Assembly (NCBI GenBank): GCA_050943135.1
Contig: JBMNOP010000008.1
Coordinates: 62,001-126,000, forward strand
Reading direction: 5' to 3'
DNA: 64,000 nt
From: RUG695 sp050943135
GTDB taxonomy: Bacteria; Planctomycetota; Planctomycetia; Pirellulales; Thermoguttaceae
Numbering within the stretch: position 1 is the stretch's first letter; the number at the start of each line of letters is the position of its first letter. Below the pieces are notes generated by a model, which was not told the DNA's origin, searched no databases, and worked only from the letters and a program-made list of their open reading frames with translations. Position numbers and translations under genes: made by a program. Positions 8,792 through 17,682 of this stretch are shown here, piece by piece.

Positions 8792-11011
8792 TTACTCGTG
8801 CTCCTCTTTTTGCTTCTGCTGTTTCACCTCCAGGAGAAATCTGAGGAAATCGTTCGGCCAGGCGGCGTAAAGCAGGTTGGCTCCGGGCGCATTTGTTCCG
8901 ATGAAGAGCGGTTCGGGCAGGTCGGAGGGCACCGGACGGTCAACCAGGTTCGGCAGTTGGGGCGAGTAATACCTTTGCAGGTATTCTGTTTCGGCCTGTG
9001 CCGCCGAGAGATCGAATCGAACCGCGCTGCGCAGAATTTGCGCTTCGGCATGCGCCATTTCGGCGTAGAGCAGGTCGCGCCGTGCGCACCAGTCGGCCGT
9101 GCCCGCATCGGTGCCGATGCCTCGGCGGTCGACGAAATCGCGCCACCGCGTCACTGCCCGGCTCAGCAGGCGACGGTCTCCCGGAATGATGAGGAGGTGT
9201 TTCCGGTCGAGAACCAGGATCAGGTTCTCTTCGGTCGGGAGCGGGGCTGCGTCCGGATCGGCGCCGCGGGCGGCAAGCTGATTGCCGATCAAATCGTCGA
9301 GCGAACCGGTTTCGAGACCGGAGAGGATATTCATCAGAATTTCCGGAAGCGAAGCGCGGAGCGAGAGAATCGGCGGCGGAAGGGTCCGCTCGCGTTGACC
9401 GGACTTTTCTTTTTGGATTTTACGCATCTCCGTGATGTAGGTTTTCATGTCGGAGACGTAGAGGGGAAACCCCTCAAAGCTGTATTGTTTGAGTGCCTGT
9501 TCTTCCCCCATCTGACTGCCGATCCGCCCCCCGATCTGCTCACCGATCCCAACGCCGACCAAGGCGGCCTCTTCGGGGGTCGAGAAGAAGAGGGGCGCCC
9601 GCCCGCGCATCCGGCGGCGGAGCGAAAGGCTGCCGAGGAGTTGGCCGGCGAGATCTCCAACCGTTTCGGCACCGATATGACCGCCGACGATTTGCGCTTT
9701 CGGAACGATCAATTCTTCGATGAAAGCATCGCTGTCATCGACCTCGAGGAAGAACGCCCACGGTTCGGCCAGAAGCTGCCCTTCGGACGGCACGCCGAAC
9801 GAGTACTCGATATGGCGCAACCGATTAAAAGGCGCATCGAGTTTCGAGGTGAATTCCGGGAAGAGGTCGGTTTGCCCCGTGACGGGAGCGAATTGCTCGG
9901 GCAGAACCTTCAGGAATTCCGGCTGGTCGAGAAGGGTCGGGATATCGGGGCCGCCGCGATTTTGTGTTTGTCGGGCCAGTTCCGTATCGTGTTTGGGGAT
10001 CAGAACCAGGGAAGCCAGAACCGAGTCGGGAACCAATTTCAGTTCCATGACGAGCTGACGAAGGTTATCGGCAACCCAATCCGAGGCGTCTTCGACTTTA
10101 GGAAGGGTGTCGGCGGCCGTCAGGGTAAAATCGGGATTCGATTCCTGAATCTGCCGGAGGATTTCCGGAAGGATCTTTAACAGGGCCGAGTCAGCCGAGG
10201 CGCTCAGTTCGAGGAAACGGCGTATTCCGAACGGGGTGACGATCAGTCGCAGGTCGGAGCTTTTCAGGCCTTCGACGCCGCGGAGCGAGGACCCGACGGC
10301 CGGGGAGCCGAAAATCCCTTCCGCCGCCGGTTGCGCCTCGGCGTTGAAAAGGCAGGCAAAACCACCGCGACGCAGCGAAACCCATTCGTCCGGCTTTTTC
10401 AGCCGGAAGAGGGCTCCTTCGGGAACCGCGTCGTCGGAACTGTACGCCGAAACATCGGCGCCGAGTCCTGCCAGGAAGGGGAGGTATCGGCGGACCGGAA
10501 CATACAGAACCATCGCCGGCTCCTTCTTTCCGGGCAGGTTAACCCAGCCGACACCGAAGGGACGACTCTGATCGACGAACTTAAACGCTTTTCCGTAAGG
10601 GGAAAGGCGAATCCAATCGGTCGGCGAGAGAGACCCCAACCCCAGGCTCTTGAGGAACTCGCCGATCTTCTTGTTCAAATCGGAAATCGGCGCGGTGGCT
10701 GCCATCATCAAGGCGTTTCGGGGAATCACCGCTTCGATTGGCGTACGGTAATCCGATTTACCATCGTCACTTTGGTCGAATAATGCGAAGATATTGGAAA
10801 TGAACGAGCCGGCTTTTGTCTTTTCAGCATCTTTCGCCGGTATTTCGGAAGATCCTTCCGCCGGAGCGGATTTCCCCGTCATTGCTTCGGCCGCGGGCGT
10901 TTCGTCGTCCGAGAAAAAATCTATACTCGCCTCGTCGGCAGCCCCCACTATTCCGAAAACGATCGACAGCCCGAAAACCACACCGAAAACAATCGAATGG
11001 ATGATACGCAT
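8792..11011 (-). CDS. Large secreted protein of unknown function
   Basis: A 739-residue protein that I cannot assign to a characterised family. The start at 11011 gives a clean signal peptide (MRIIHSIVFGVVFGLSIVFG, cleavage near GAADEA) and is preceded by AGGGA; the longer open frame upstream is Arg/Pro-rich read-through antisense to dhaL and is rejected. After an acidic, low-complexity stretch the body is a mixed alpha/beta protein with repeated FLxxLGL/LPE segments. The C-terminus is Lys/Glu-rich (KQQKQKEEHE). It sits 103 nt after dhaL and 64 nt before the lsrF-like gene, so it may share their transcript, although an exported protein inside a ketose-kinase cluster has no obvious catalytic role there. 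It resembles uncharacterised planctomycete exported proteins. Confidence 0.85.
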   Translation of the reverse strand: MRIIHSIVFGVVFGLSIVFGIVGAADEASIDFFSDDETPAAEAMTGKSAPAEGSSEIPAKDAEKTKAGSFISNIFALFDQSDDGKSDYRTPIEAVIPRNALMMAATAPISDLNKKIGEFLKSLGLGSLSPTDWIRLSPYGKAFKFVDQSRPFGVGWVNLPGKKEPAMVLYVPVRRYLPFLAGLGADVSAYSSDDAVPEGALFRLKKPDEWVSLRRGGFACLFNAEAQPAAEGIFGSPAVGSSLRGVEGLKSSDLRLIVTPFGIRRFLELSASADSALLKILPEILRQIQESNPDFTLTAADTLPKVEDASDWVADNLRQLVMELKLVPDSVLASLVLIPKHDTELARQTQNRGGPDIPTLLDQPEFLKVLPEQFAPVTGQTDLFPEFTSKLDAPFNRLRHIEYSFGVPSEGQLLAEPWAFFLEVDDSDAFIEELIVPKAQIVGGHIGAETVGDLAGQLLGSLSLRRRMRGRAPLFFSTPEEAALVGVGIGEQIGGRIGSQMGEEQALKQYSFEGFPLYVSDMKTYITEMRKIQKEKSGQRERTLPPPILSLRASLPEILMNILSGLETGSLDDLIGNQLAARGADPDAAPLPTEENLILVLDRKHLLIIPGDRRLLSRAVTRWRDFVDRRGIGTDAGTADWCARRDLLYAEMAHAEAQILRSAVRFDLSAAQAETEYLQRYYSPQLPNLVDRPVPSDLPEPLFIGTNAPGANLLYAAWPNDFLRFLLEVKQQKQKEEHE

Positions 11012-11114
11012 CGTGAATCCCTGATGATCGAAACCTTTTATTAGAGAACCCTTTCCGGACGGGGCGCGGGAAACAATGCCGCGCTCCGCTCCTGCGCAAC
11101 GACAATACGTCTTT

Positions 11115-11759
11115 TCAGACTTTTGCATCGGCAAACGCACGGAAAATGAACGAGATGCTCGTCGCGCCGGCATCGATATGACCGGCCGAACGCTCGCCGA
11201 GATTTTTGGCGCGGCCGAATTTGGCGCAGAGGAGTTTGGTCGACTCGGCGCCCTTTTCGGCCGCCTGCGCGGCGGCTTCAAAGATTTCGGTACAAGTCGA
11301 ATCGCTCTTGGCGGTGAGTTGACTTTGCATCGCTTCAATGCCGGGGACCATTGCGTCCATCATCGTTTTATCCCCGGGTTTGGCGCTCGTCATCGTCCGG
11401 ACGTTGGTCAACCCGGCCTTGAACATTGCGACAACCTGTTCGGGCGAAAGTTCGTCGGCAGGCGCCGCCTCGCCCATCCCGAGGAAGAGGGAACCGATCA
11501 GGGAACTGGTCGTCCCGCTCGTTTCGGTCATCACCCCCCAGCCGATATCGGCAAGGATCTCGGCGAACGATTTCCCCGCGCCGAGACCTTCTTCCCCCTT
11601 GTTGACTGCCGCGTCGAGCGACGCGACCGCGGCGGTGCCGTGATCGCCGTCACCGGTTTCGGAGTCAAGCCGGTTGAGATAGTCGAACTGATCTTTGATC
11701 TTTTGTCGTGCACCTTTGAGCAGATCGACAAAAGCCGCTTTCGTTAAATTCTTACTCAT
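11115..11759 (-). CDS. dhaL: Dihydroxyacetone kinase subunit DhaL (nucleotide-binding domain)
   Basis: A 214-residue DhaL, the all-helical ADP/ATP-binding subunit of dihydroxyacetone kinase. The Mg-nucleotide-binding motif is visible as ETGDGDHGTA near residues 35-45, followed by SGTTSSLIGSLFLGMG and the terminal SAGHIDAGATS loop. It lies 43 nt downstream of dhaK. No DhaM phosphoryl-donor subunit is present in the window, so the pair either uses a distant PTS partner or works directly with ATP, as in some ketose (for example erythrulose-type) kinases of this family. Substrate choice cannot be read from the sequence. Confidence 0.93.
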   Translation of the reverse strand: MSKNLTKAAFVDLLKGARQKIKDQFDYLNRLDSETGDGDHGTAAVASLDAAVNKGEEGLGAGKSFAEILADIGWGVMTETSGTTSSLIGSLFLGMGEAAPADELSPEQVVAMFKAGLTNVRTMTSAKPGDKTMMDAMVPGIEAMQSQLTAKSDSTCTEIFEAAAQAAEKGAESTKLLCAKFGRAKNLGERSAGHIDAGATSISFIFRAFADAKV

Positions 11760-11802
11760 TACCGTGTACTCTTAAGATTTTCCTGCGGTTCTTTGCGGAA
11801 AG

Positions 11803-12807
11803 TCAGCGGACAACCCAGTAGGGGGCGTCTGCCGGAGCGTTGATCCCGTCGACACCGTCTTGGTCGAGAATTCCCAGGAACATTTGGAATCCCGCCGATT
11901 CCTGAACCGTGAGGATTTCGTCGCATCGACCCGAAACGACCTCAATCCCGGTACCTTTGAGAACTTGTGCGGCTTTACGCCAGACGAGGAACATTTCCAT
12001 CAGGGTGGTTGCCCCGCTTCCGTTGACGATGAGCAGGGCCTTTTCCCCCTTTTGGGCTTTGACGGCGGCCATCAGTTTTCCGACCATCGTTTCGGCCACT
12101 TCGTCGGCGGTCTGAATCGGAACGGGCCCGGTTCCCCCGCCTTCGCCGTGCTGGCCCATTCCGATTTCCATTTGGTCGTCGGGAAGGGTCGAGATGTACT
12201 GCCCTGACTGCGGGTGCGTGGCGGTTTTCATCGTCACGGCCAGGGTCGCCATGCGCTGGTTGAACGCTTCGCCGATTTTGAGGATTTCGTCGGCCGAGAG
12301 ACCTTTTTCGGCTGCGGCGCCCATCACCTTGATGAGCGGAACGCAACCGCCCAGGCCGCGGCGGTCCGAAATCGGAGCGTCGACGCCGGGGGCGATATCG
12401 TCGGCGGTGAGGATCTGACGGACTTTGATACCGTCTTTTTGAGCGAGCATGCACCCCATCTTGGCGTTACGAACATCCCCCTCATGGTTCAGAACGACCA
12501 GGATGATATCCGCGTAATCTTTGAAAAGTTTCAGCCCTTCGTAAACGACCGGCCCGCCGGGCGCGGCGAAAATATCGCCGACGATCGACGCGTCGAGCAT
12601 CCCATAGCCGACGAACCCGCTAAGGGCCGGTTCATGGCCCGAACCGCCGAGGGTGACGATGGCGACCTTGTCTTTCGGCTTCGGATTGGCCCGGACCACG
12701 ATTTTCTCGGTCGCCAGTTTGACTTTATCGGAATAACAGGCGGTGTACCCTTCCAGCAGTTCTTTGGTCAGGTTGGCTGGGTCGTTCAGGAATTTTTTCA
12801 TTACCAT
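11803..12807 (-). CDS. dhaK: Dihydroxyacetone kinase subunit DhaK (substrate-binding)
   Basis: A 334-residue DhaK, which binds the ketose covalently through a histidine and passes it to the DhaL-bound phosphate donor. The GGSGHEP substrate loop and the GMGQHGE motif are present; His220 here corresponds to the hemiaminal-forming His218 of E. coli DhaK. The start at 12807 (MVMKKFLNDP) is chosen because AAGGAG lies about 8 nt upstream; a second Met two codons later is equally compatible. It is the promoter-proximal gene of a minus-strand run dhaK-dhaL-secreted protein-lsrF-like. Confidence 0.94.
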   Translation of the reverse strand: MVMKKFLNDPANLTKELLEGYTACYSDKVKLATEKIVVRANPKPKDKVAIVTLGGSGHEPALSGFVGYGMLDASIVGDIFAAPGGPVVYEGLKLFKDYADIILVVLNHEGDVRNAKMGCMLAQKDGIKVRQILTADDIAPGVDAPISDRRGLGGCVPLIKVMGAAAEKGLSADEILKIGEAFNQRMATLAVTMKTATHPQSGQYISTLPDDQMEIGMGQHGEGGGTGPVPIQTADEVAETMVGKLMAAVKAQKGEKALLIVNGSGATTLMEMFLVWRKAAQVLKGTGIEVVSGRCDEILTVQESAGFQMFLGILDQDGVDGINAPADAPYWVVR

Positions 12808-12908
12808 TGGATAGTCTCCTTCTTCGGCCGACGGGCGCATCGGTGGAAAACACCCCGGCCACTCGTCTAAAGGTTTGATGGTCGACGTCGATAACATGCC
12901 TTAGCACA

Positions 12909-12917
12909 ATTCTACCA
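12909..12917 (-). promoter_or_regulatory. Possible extended -10 element for dhaK
   Basis: The minus strand has TGG followed by TAGAAT, that is an extended -10 with the TGn motif, about 100 nt upstream of dhaK. No convincing -35 hexamer sits at the right distance (a T-run occupies that place), so confidence is low. Confidence 0.35.
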
Positions 12918-12993
12918 GCAGAGGAACCAAAAAAAAGCCCCCATCGAATCATTTTTGAGGCAAAACCGGTCCTTTCCGCTTCCCGCGAGACGG

Positions 12994-13021
12994 TTGATTT
13001 TATCTTCCTTGCCCGTATAAT
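12994..13021 (+). promoter_or_regulatory. Promoter of the metallo-beta-lactamase-fold gene
   Basis: TTGATT (12994-12999), a 16-bp spacer and a perfect TATAAT (13016-13021) lie about 80 nt upstream of the start at 13102, in the divergent gap between dhaK and this gene. Confidence 0.75.
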
Positions 13022-13101
13022 GACGGGGGCATGTTGGGGATTCGGGGAAGCGGAAAGAAGCTTTGATCATCATAGTGGGGACAGCGAGGGAAATAGTCTT
13101 T

Positions 13102-14385
13102 ATGAGAAATTCAACACGGCGCGATTTTCTGAAATCGGCGCTTTGCGGTTCCGGCCTCCTTTGTAGCGGGTTGCGATGCCATGCCGCCGAGATTTCCGAG
13201 GTCGGCAAGGTCTATTCCGGCTGGCGCGAAGGGGAACTCGATATTCACCTCATCTATACGGGGCGGGGTGAGTCGATCTTTCACATCTTTCCCGACGGCA
13301 CCTCGATGCTGATCGACGCCGGCGACTGGCAACTGAACAGGCCGGTTCCGTTCCTTCCCGACACATCGCGTCGCTCGGGAGAATGGGTCAGCCGTTACGT
13401 TCAGCGGGTCAATCCCGCCGGGAGCGAAGTCGATTATATGATGCTCTCGCACTACCATCCCGATCACGGCGGACAACCTCAGGAAGGGGCCGAAACGACG
13501 GTCGGTCGGGGTGACGACTATTCCCTTTCGGGACTGGCGCAGGCGGGTGAACTTCTCCGTTTCCATCGGGCGTTCGATCGCGGTTATCCCGATTACTCCA
13601 CACCGGTTCCGGTGGTCAAAAACGGGACGGTCGACAATTTCCGCAAGTTTGCCAAGTGGGCGATGAAGGAAAAAGGCATGAAGATGGAAAAATTCGAGCC
13701 GGGCGCACTCGATCAGATCCGGCTTCGGAAAGACGCCTCGCACGACTTCCATGTTCGGAACCTGACCGCCAACGGTATCGTTTGGACCGGGGTCGGGACC
13801 GACACGCACAACTTCCTCTCCGACTGGAAAGGGGAAGCTCCGAACGAAAACCCGCTCTGCCTTTCGATGACGATTCGCTACGGGGCGTTCCGCTATTTTA
13901 CCGGTGCGGATCTCGATACGGCGATTCAGGACAAAGACGGCAATGTCGTCCCGATCGAAGCGGCTGCCGGGCATGCCGCCGGACCGGTCGACGTTTGTAA
14001 GGTCAACCACCATACTTGCGACAACGCCTCGACCAACGAGTTCGTTTCGGCGGTTCAGGCGCGGGCATACCTGAGTACGATTTGGGTTGCCTCCCAGCCG
14101 GGGATCGCCGCACTCGACCGGCTGATGGACGAAGAAAATTATGCCGGCCCGCGGCAGTTTTTCCCGACCTATCTCGGTCCGCAACGTGTCGAGGCGATCG
14201 CCAAGAGGCCGTGGAAAGAAAACGTGGCGGCCGACAACGGTCATATCGTATTGAAAGTTTTCGATTCCGGAAAACGGTATAAAATCTACTTTTTGACAGC
14301 CGAAGATGAATCGATGGGCGTTAAAGCGGTTTACGGTCCGTTCGAATCGACCGGTACCGTTCGCGAGACCGCCTACCGCGGTTGA
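13102..14385 (+). CDS. Tat-exported metallo-beta-lactamase-fold hydrolase (ComEC/Rec2-like)
   Basis: A 427-residue exported protein. The N-terminus MRNSTRRDFLKSALCGSGLL is a twin-arginine signal (RRDFLK), which fixes the start at 13102 rather than 39 nt earlier. The mature part has the metallo-beta-lactamase fold: MLIDAGDW, then the metal-binding MMLSHYHPDHGG (HxHxDH), and a later KVNHHTCDN His cluster. The arrangement is like the ComEC/Rec2-type beta-lactamase domain found in free-standing planctomycete enzymes. It is probably a periplasmic Zn-dependent hydrolase folded before export; the substrate is unknown. It has its own promoter; hslV follows after 76 nt. Confidence 0.87.
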   Translation: MRNSTRRDFLKSALCGSGLLCSGLRCHAAEISEVGKVYSGWREGELDIHLIYTGRGESIFHIFPDGTSMLIDAGDWQLNRPVPFLPDTSRRSGEWVSRYVQRVNPAGSEVDYMMLSHYHPDHGGQPQEGAETTVGRGDDYSLSGLAQAGELLRFHRAFDRGYPDYSTPVPVVKNGTVDNFRKFAKWAMKEKGMKMEKFEPGALDQIRLRKDASHDFHVRNLTANGIVWTGVGTDTHNFLSDWKGEAPNENPLCLSMTIRYGAFRYFTGADLDTAIQDKDGNVVPIEAAAGHAAGPVDVCKVNHHTCDNASTNEFVSAVQARAYLSTIWVASQPGIAALDRLMDEENYAGPRQFFPTYLGPQRVEAIAKRPWKENVAADNGHIVLKVFDSGKRYKIYFLTAEDESMGVKAVYGPFESTGTVRETAYRG

Positions 14386-14461
14386 TACACGCCCGACACG
14401 GCATCGAAACCCCCGGAAGTGCCGATTTTTCGCATAAGCTGCGTTACAAAAAAGGATACAG

Positions 14462-15004
14462 ATGAAAACACATTCCACGACCATCCTGACCGTTCGCAAA
14501 GACGATTGCGTTGCCATCGGCGGTGACGGGCAGGTTACTCTCGGCAGTACGGTGATGAAAGCCGACGCCAATAAAATCCGCAAAATGCTCGACGGGCAGG
14601 TGATCGTCGGTTTCGCCGGTTCGGTGGCCGACGCGTTTGCCCTGATGGAGCGTTTCGAAACAAAACTGCGCGACTTTCCCTCGAACATTCCCCGTGCTGC
14701 GACCGAGCTCGCTAAAGATTGGCGTACCGATCGTGTGTTACGGAAACTCGAGGCAATGATGATCGTTGTCTCGCCGAGCGACACCTTTCTCCTTTCCGGC
14801 AATGGCGATGTCATACAGCCGACCGACGGGGTTTTGGCGATCGGCTCGGGGGGGAACTACGCCATGGCAGCCGCCAAGGCCCTGACCCGTCATGCCGAGC
14901 TCTCCGCTCCGGAAATCGTTCGTTCGGCTCTTGAGATTGCCTCGGACATCGATATTTACACCAATAAGAACATTTTGGTCGAGACATTGCCATGCCGGAA
15001 ATAG
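14462..15004 (+). CDS. hslV: HslV peptidase subunit of the HslUV protease
   Basis: A 180-residue proteasome-like threonine peptidase that forms the proteolytic core of HslUV (ClpQY). The catalytic Thr of the mature N-terminus lies in HSTTILTVRKDD, and the GGDGQVTLG and GSGGNYAMAAAKAL motifs are present. AAGGA precedes the start. The 3' end overlaps the hslU start by 13 nt, implying translational coupling in the conserved hslVU order. Confidence 0.98.
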   Translation: MKTHSTTILTVRKDDCVAIGGDGQVTLGSTVMKADANKIRKMLDGQVIVGFAGSVADAFALMERFETKLRDFPSNIPRAATELAKDWRTDRVLRKLEAMMIVVSPSDTFLLSGNGDVIQPTDGVLAIGSGGNYAMAAAKALTRHAELSAPEIVRSALEIASDIDIYTNKNILVETLPCRK

Positions 15005-16647
15005 ACCCTCTTCTTCCCTCTCCCACGCTCCTTCCTTCCGAAAAAGAATTTGCCGAACTGACCCCCCGCAAGATCGTCGCGCAACTGGACCGCTACATCA
15101 TCGGCCAGCAAGACGCCAAGCGTTCGGTGGCCGTCGCGCTCCGAAACCGGTGGCGCCGTCTTCAGGTTGACCCGGAAATTCGTAAGGAGATCGGTCCGAA
15201 AAATATTCTGATGATCGGTCCGACCGGAGTCGGAAAAACCGAGATTGCCCGACGGATAGCCGCGATGACCCACGCACCCTTCATCAAAGTCGAGGCGACG
15301 AAATACACCGAGGTCGGTTATTTCGGCCGTGATGTCGAGAGTATGGTTCGCGAACTCGTCGAAAACGCCATCGGGATTGTTCAGGAAGCGTATCGTGCCC
15401 GGCACGAGACCGAGGCCAAAGCGGCAGCCGAAGAGCAGCTCGTCGAACTCATCGCTTCTCAGATTCCGAGCTGGGAAGAGAATGCCCCCTATGTTCCCGC
15501 GAACCCTTCCGATGCCGAGAAAGTTTCGGTTTCCGTCTCCGGCACCGAGAAGACGCAGGCTGAAGAGATGTTCGCCGAGGCGGAAAAGCTCTTTCCGAAT
15601 CTGGCCAGCTCCCTCGGGATGATTACGCCCGAAATGGCACGCCAGGTTCAGGAGAACCCGAATTTCCCGCTCCCCGGATTTGCCGATTTCGTGAAGAAGT
15701 TACAAGATAAAGCCCAGAGCGAAAAATCGGCCCCGTCCCCCGAGCCGGAGTCGGAAAAGAAAGAGGCGCCGCCGGTGGTCGATCGCGACGAAGTCCGTCG
15801 CCGTCTTGCCGCCGGCGAGTACGACGATGCCGTGGTACCAGTTGTGACGGAAAAGAAAAACTCGCGGATGATGTTCGGTGCGATCGGGATCGACTCGGTC
15901 GAGAACGACCTGCAGAATATTTTCGAGAACATTCTGCCCCACAAAAATGCCCGCCAACAGCTCCCGGTGCACGAAGCGCGGAAAGTCCTGTATGAACGGG
16001 AGCTCGAACGGTTGGTGGATCGTGAAAAGGTCAACGAGCAGGCGATCGCCATGGCCGAGAATTACGGGATGATCTTTATCGACGAGATCGACAAGATCGT
16101 CGCCAGTGGCCATCAGCACGGTGCCGACGTTTCCCGGCAAGGGGTTCAGCGCGACCTTTTGCCGATCGTCGAGGGAACAACGGTCAAAACGAAATACGGT
16201 TACGTTTCGACCGAACATGTTCTGTTCATTGCCGCCGGAGCATTTCACCGGGCCCGCCCGAGCGACTTAATGCCCGAACTTCAGGGACGGTTTCCGATCC
16301 GCGTCGAACTCGGCGCGCTCAACGAAGATGACCTCTGCCGGATTCTGACCGAACCGCACGGCGCACTGACCAAGCAATACGTTGCGATGATGAAGACCGA
16401 AGGGGTCGATCTCGTCTTCGAAGACGATGCGATCGTTGCGTTGGCCAAATACGCGCACGATCTGAATCAGACATCGCAGAATATCGGTGCGCGCCGTCTT
16501 TACACCATCATGGAACGCCTTCTCGAAGAGCTTTCGTTTGAGGCGCCCGACATGAAGATGGGACGGGTCGTGATCAATGCCGCTTACGTGGCCGAGCGGC
16601 TCGATAAAGTGGTGAGCGACGAAGACCTGAACAAGTTTATCCTCTGA
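14992..16647 (+). CDS. hslU: HslU ATPase subunit of the HslUV protease
   Basis: A 551-residue AAA+ unfoldase partner of HslV. It starts with the family segment LTPRKIVAQLDRYIIGQQDAK. Walker A is GPTGVGKT (residues 76-83), Walker B is FIDEIDK near residue 360, and the sensor-2 region reads GARRLYTIMERLLEE. It is about 110 residues longer than E. coli HslU (443). The extra sequence lies in the intermediate (I) domain, about residues 150-290, and is rich in Glu, Lys and Pro. The gene overlaps hslV and is followed 7 nt later by hemH. Confidence 0.97.
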   Translation: MPEIDPLLPSPTLLPSEKEFAELTPRKIVAQLDRYIIGQQDAKRSVAVALRNRWRRLQVDPEIRKEIGPKNILMIGPTGVGKTEIARRIAAMTHAPFIKVEATKYTEVGYFGRDVESMVRELVENAIGIVQEAYRARHETEAKAAAEEQLVELIASQIPSWEENAPYVPANPSDAEKVSVSVSGTEKTQAEEMFAEAEKLFPNLASSLGMITPEMARQVQENPNFPLPGFADFVKKLQDKAQSEKSAPSPEPESEKKEAPPVVDRDEVRRRLAAGEYDDAVVPVVTEKKNSRMMFGAIGIDSVENDLQNIFENILPHKNARQQLPVHEARKVLYERELERLVDREKVNEQAIAMAENYGMIFIDEIDKIVASGHQHGADVSRQGVQRDLLPIVEGTTVKTKYGYVSTEHVLFIAAGAFHRARPSDLMPELQGRFPIRVELGALNEDDLCRILTEPHGALTKQYVAMMKTEGVDLVFEDDAIVALAKYAHDLNQTSQNIGARRLYTIMERLLEELSFEAPDMKMGRVVINAAYVAERLDKVVSDEDLNKFIL

Positions 16648-16654
16648 ATGTCGG

Positions 16655-17611
16655 ATGGAGAATTATCGAGACGATGCCATCCTGATTTACGCTTACGGCG
16701 GCCCCGAATCCGCCGCGGAGGTCACTCCGTATCTCGAGCGGCTTTTTGGGGAAAAGCATGTCTCCCCGGCCGCGGTGCGGCTGGGGGAAGAACGGTACGC
16801 GCAGATCGGTGGGAAGAGCCCGATGATGGGCGAGATGCGACGATTTGCCGAAACACTTCGTGCGGCGTCGGAACTTCCCGTCTATCTCGGTTGTCTTTAT
16901 CGTGCCCCTTTCGTAGAAGATGCATTGCGCGAAATTGCCGCTGCCGGGCACCGTTCGGTCTTGGTATTGATTGCCTCGCCGTTTGGCGACGACTCGGTCC
17001 GTCTCCGCTATACCGAACGACTGCGCCAAGCCGCGTCCTTGGCACCCGAGACGGAATTCCGTCCGGTTCCCTCGTTTTCCACCCATCCGAAATGGTTGCG
17101 GGCGCAGTCGGACCTTCTCCTTTCGCAATTGGCGATGGCCGAACTCGACCGACTCCGCTGGGATGTGCCCGACGATGAGGGGGAAACGCTCGTTCTCTTT
17201 TCGGCACATTCCCTTCCGACCGCCGGCAACACGTCGTATGCCGAGGAAATCCGGCAGGGCGCCGAGGCTGTTGCCCGAACAGCCGGTCTTGAACACCTCT
17301 CTTGGCAACAGGTCTATCAGAGCCGGAGCGGATCCCCCTCGGTGCCGTGGCTCGAGCCGGACATTGGCCGATTCGCCACGGAAGCACACGCCGCGAATCC
17401 GAAACTGAAAAACATCGTTGTTCTGCCGTTCGGTTTCTTTTTTGAAAATCTCGAAACAGTCGGCGACCTCGACCTCAACCTGGCCGCGGTCGTCACGCGC
17501 CTCGGCCTGAGCCTCTATCGCGCCCCGGCCGCGGCACAGTCTCCGGAAACCGTGGAAATGGTACTCGGTTTCCTGTCGTCGGCGCTGCCGACCTTGGTCG
17601 AAGGGGGTTGA
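16655..17611 (+). CDS. hemH: Ferrochelatase (protoporphyrin or coproporphyrin type)
   Basis: A 318-residue chelatase of the HemH family that inserts ferrous iron into a porphyrin at the end of heme synthesis. The family pattern is readable from end to end: AYGGPES near the start, the metal-ligand motif FSAHSLP (FSAHGLP in the family), YQSRSG followed by WLEPDI, and PFGFFFENLETVGDLD, whose Glu matches the second metal ligand. No membrane anchor or Fe-S cysteines are seen. It starts 7 nt after hslU and is likely in the same transcript. Whether it acts on protoporphyrin IX or coproporphyrin III cannot be decided here. Confidence 0.88.
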   Translation: MENYRDDAILIYAYGGPESAAEVTPYLERLFGEKHVSPAAVRLGEERYAQIGGKSPMMGEMRRFAETLRAASELPVYLGCLYRAPFVEDALREIAAAGHRSVLVLIASPFGDDSVRLRYTERLRQAASLAPETEFRPVPSFSTHPKWLRAQSDLLLSQLAMAELDRLRWDVPDDEGETLVLFSAHSLPTAGNTSYAEEIRQGAEAVARTAGLEHLSWQQVYQSRSGSPSVPWLEPDIGRFATEAHAANPKLKNIVVLPFGFFFENLETVGDLDLNLAAVVTRLGLSLYRAPAAAQSPETVEMVLGFLSSALPTLVEGG

Positions 17612-17682
17612 ACGGGCGGAGTCGGATGGTCCCTAAAACCGAACCATCTCAAAACGAGAAGACTTTCGGTCGGTTGGCTCCT

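Noticed and set aside
11012..11338. N-terminal extension of the large secreted protein
   Set aside because: It is Arg/Ser/Pro-rich, lies antisense-phase over dhaL and precedes an excellent signal peptide with its own ribosome-binding site.
13111..14814. 567-codon minus-strand frame opposite the metallo-beta-lactamase gene
   Set aside because: It covers two well-supported plus-strand genes and has shadow composition.
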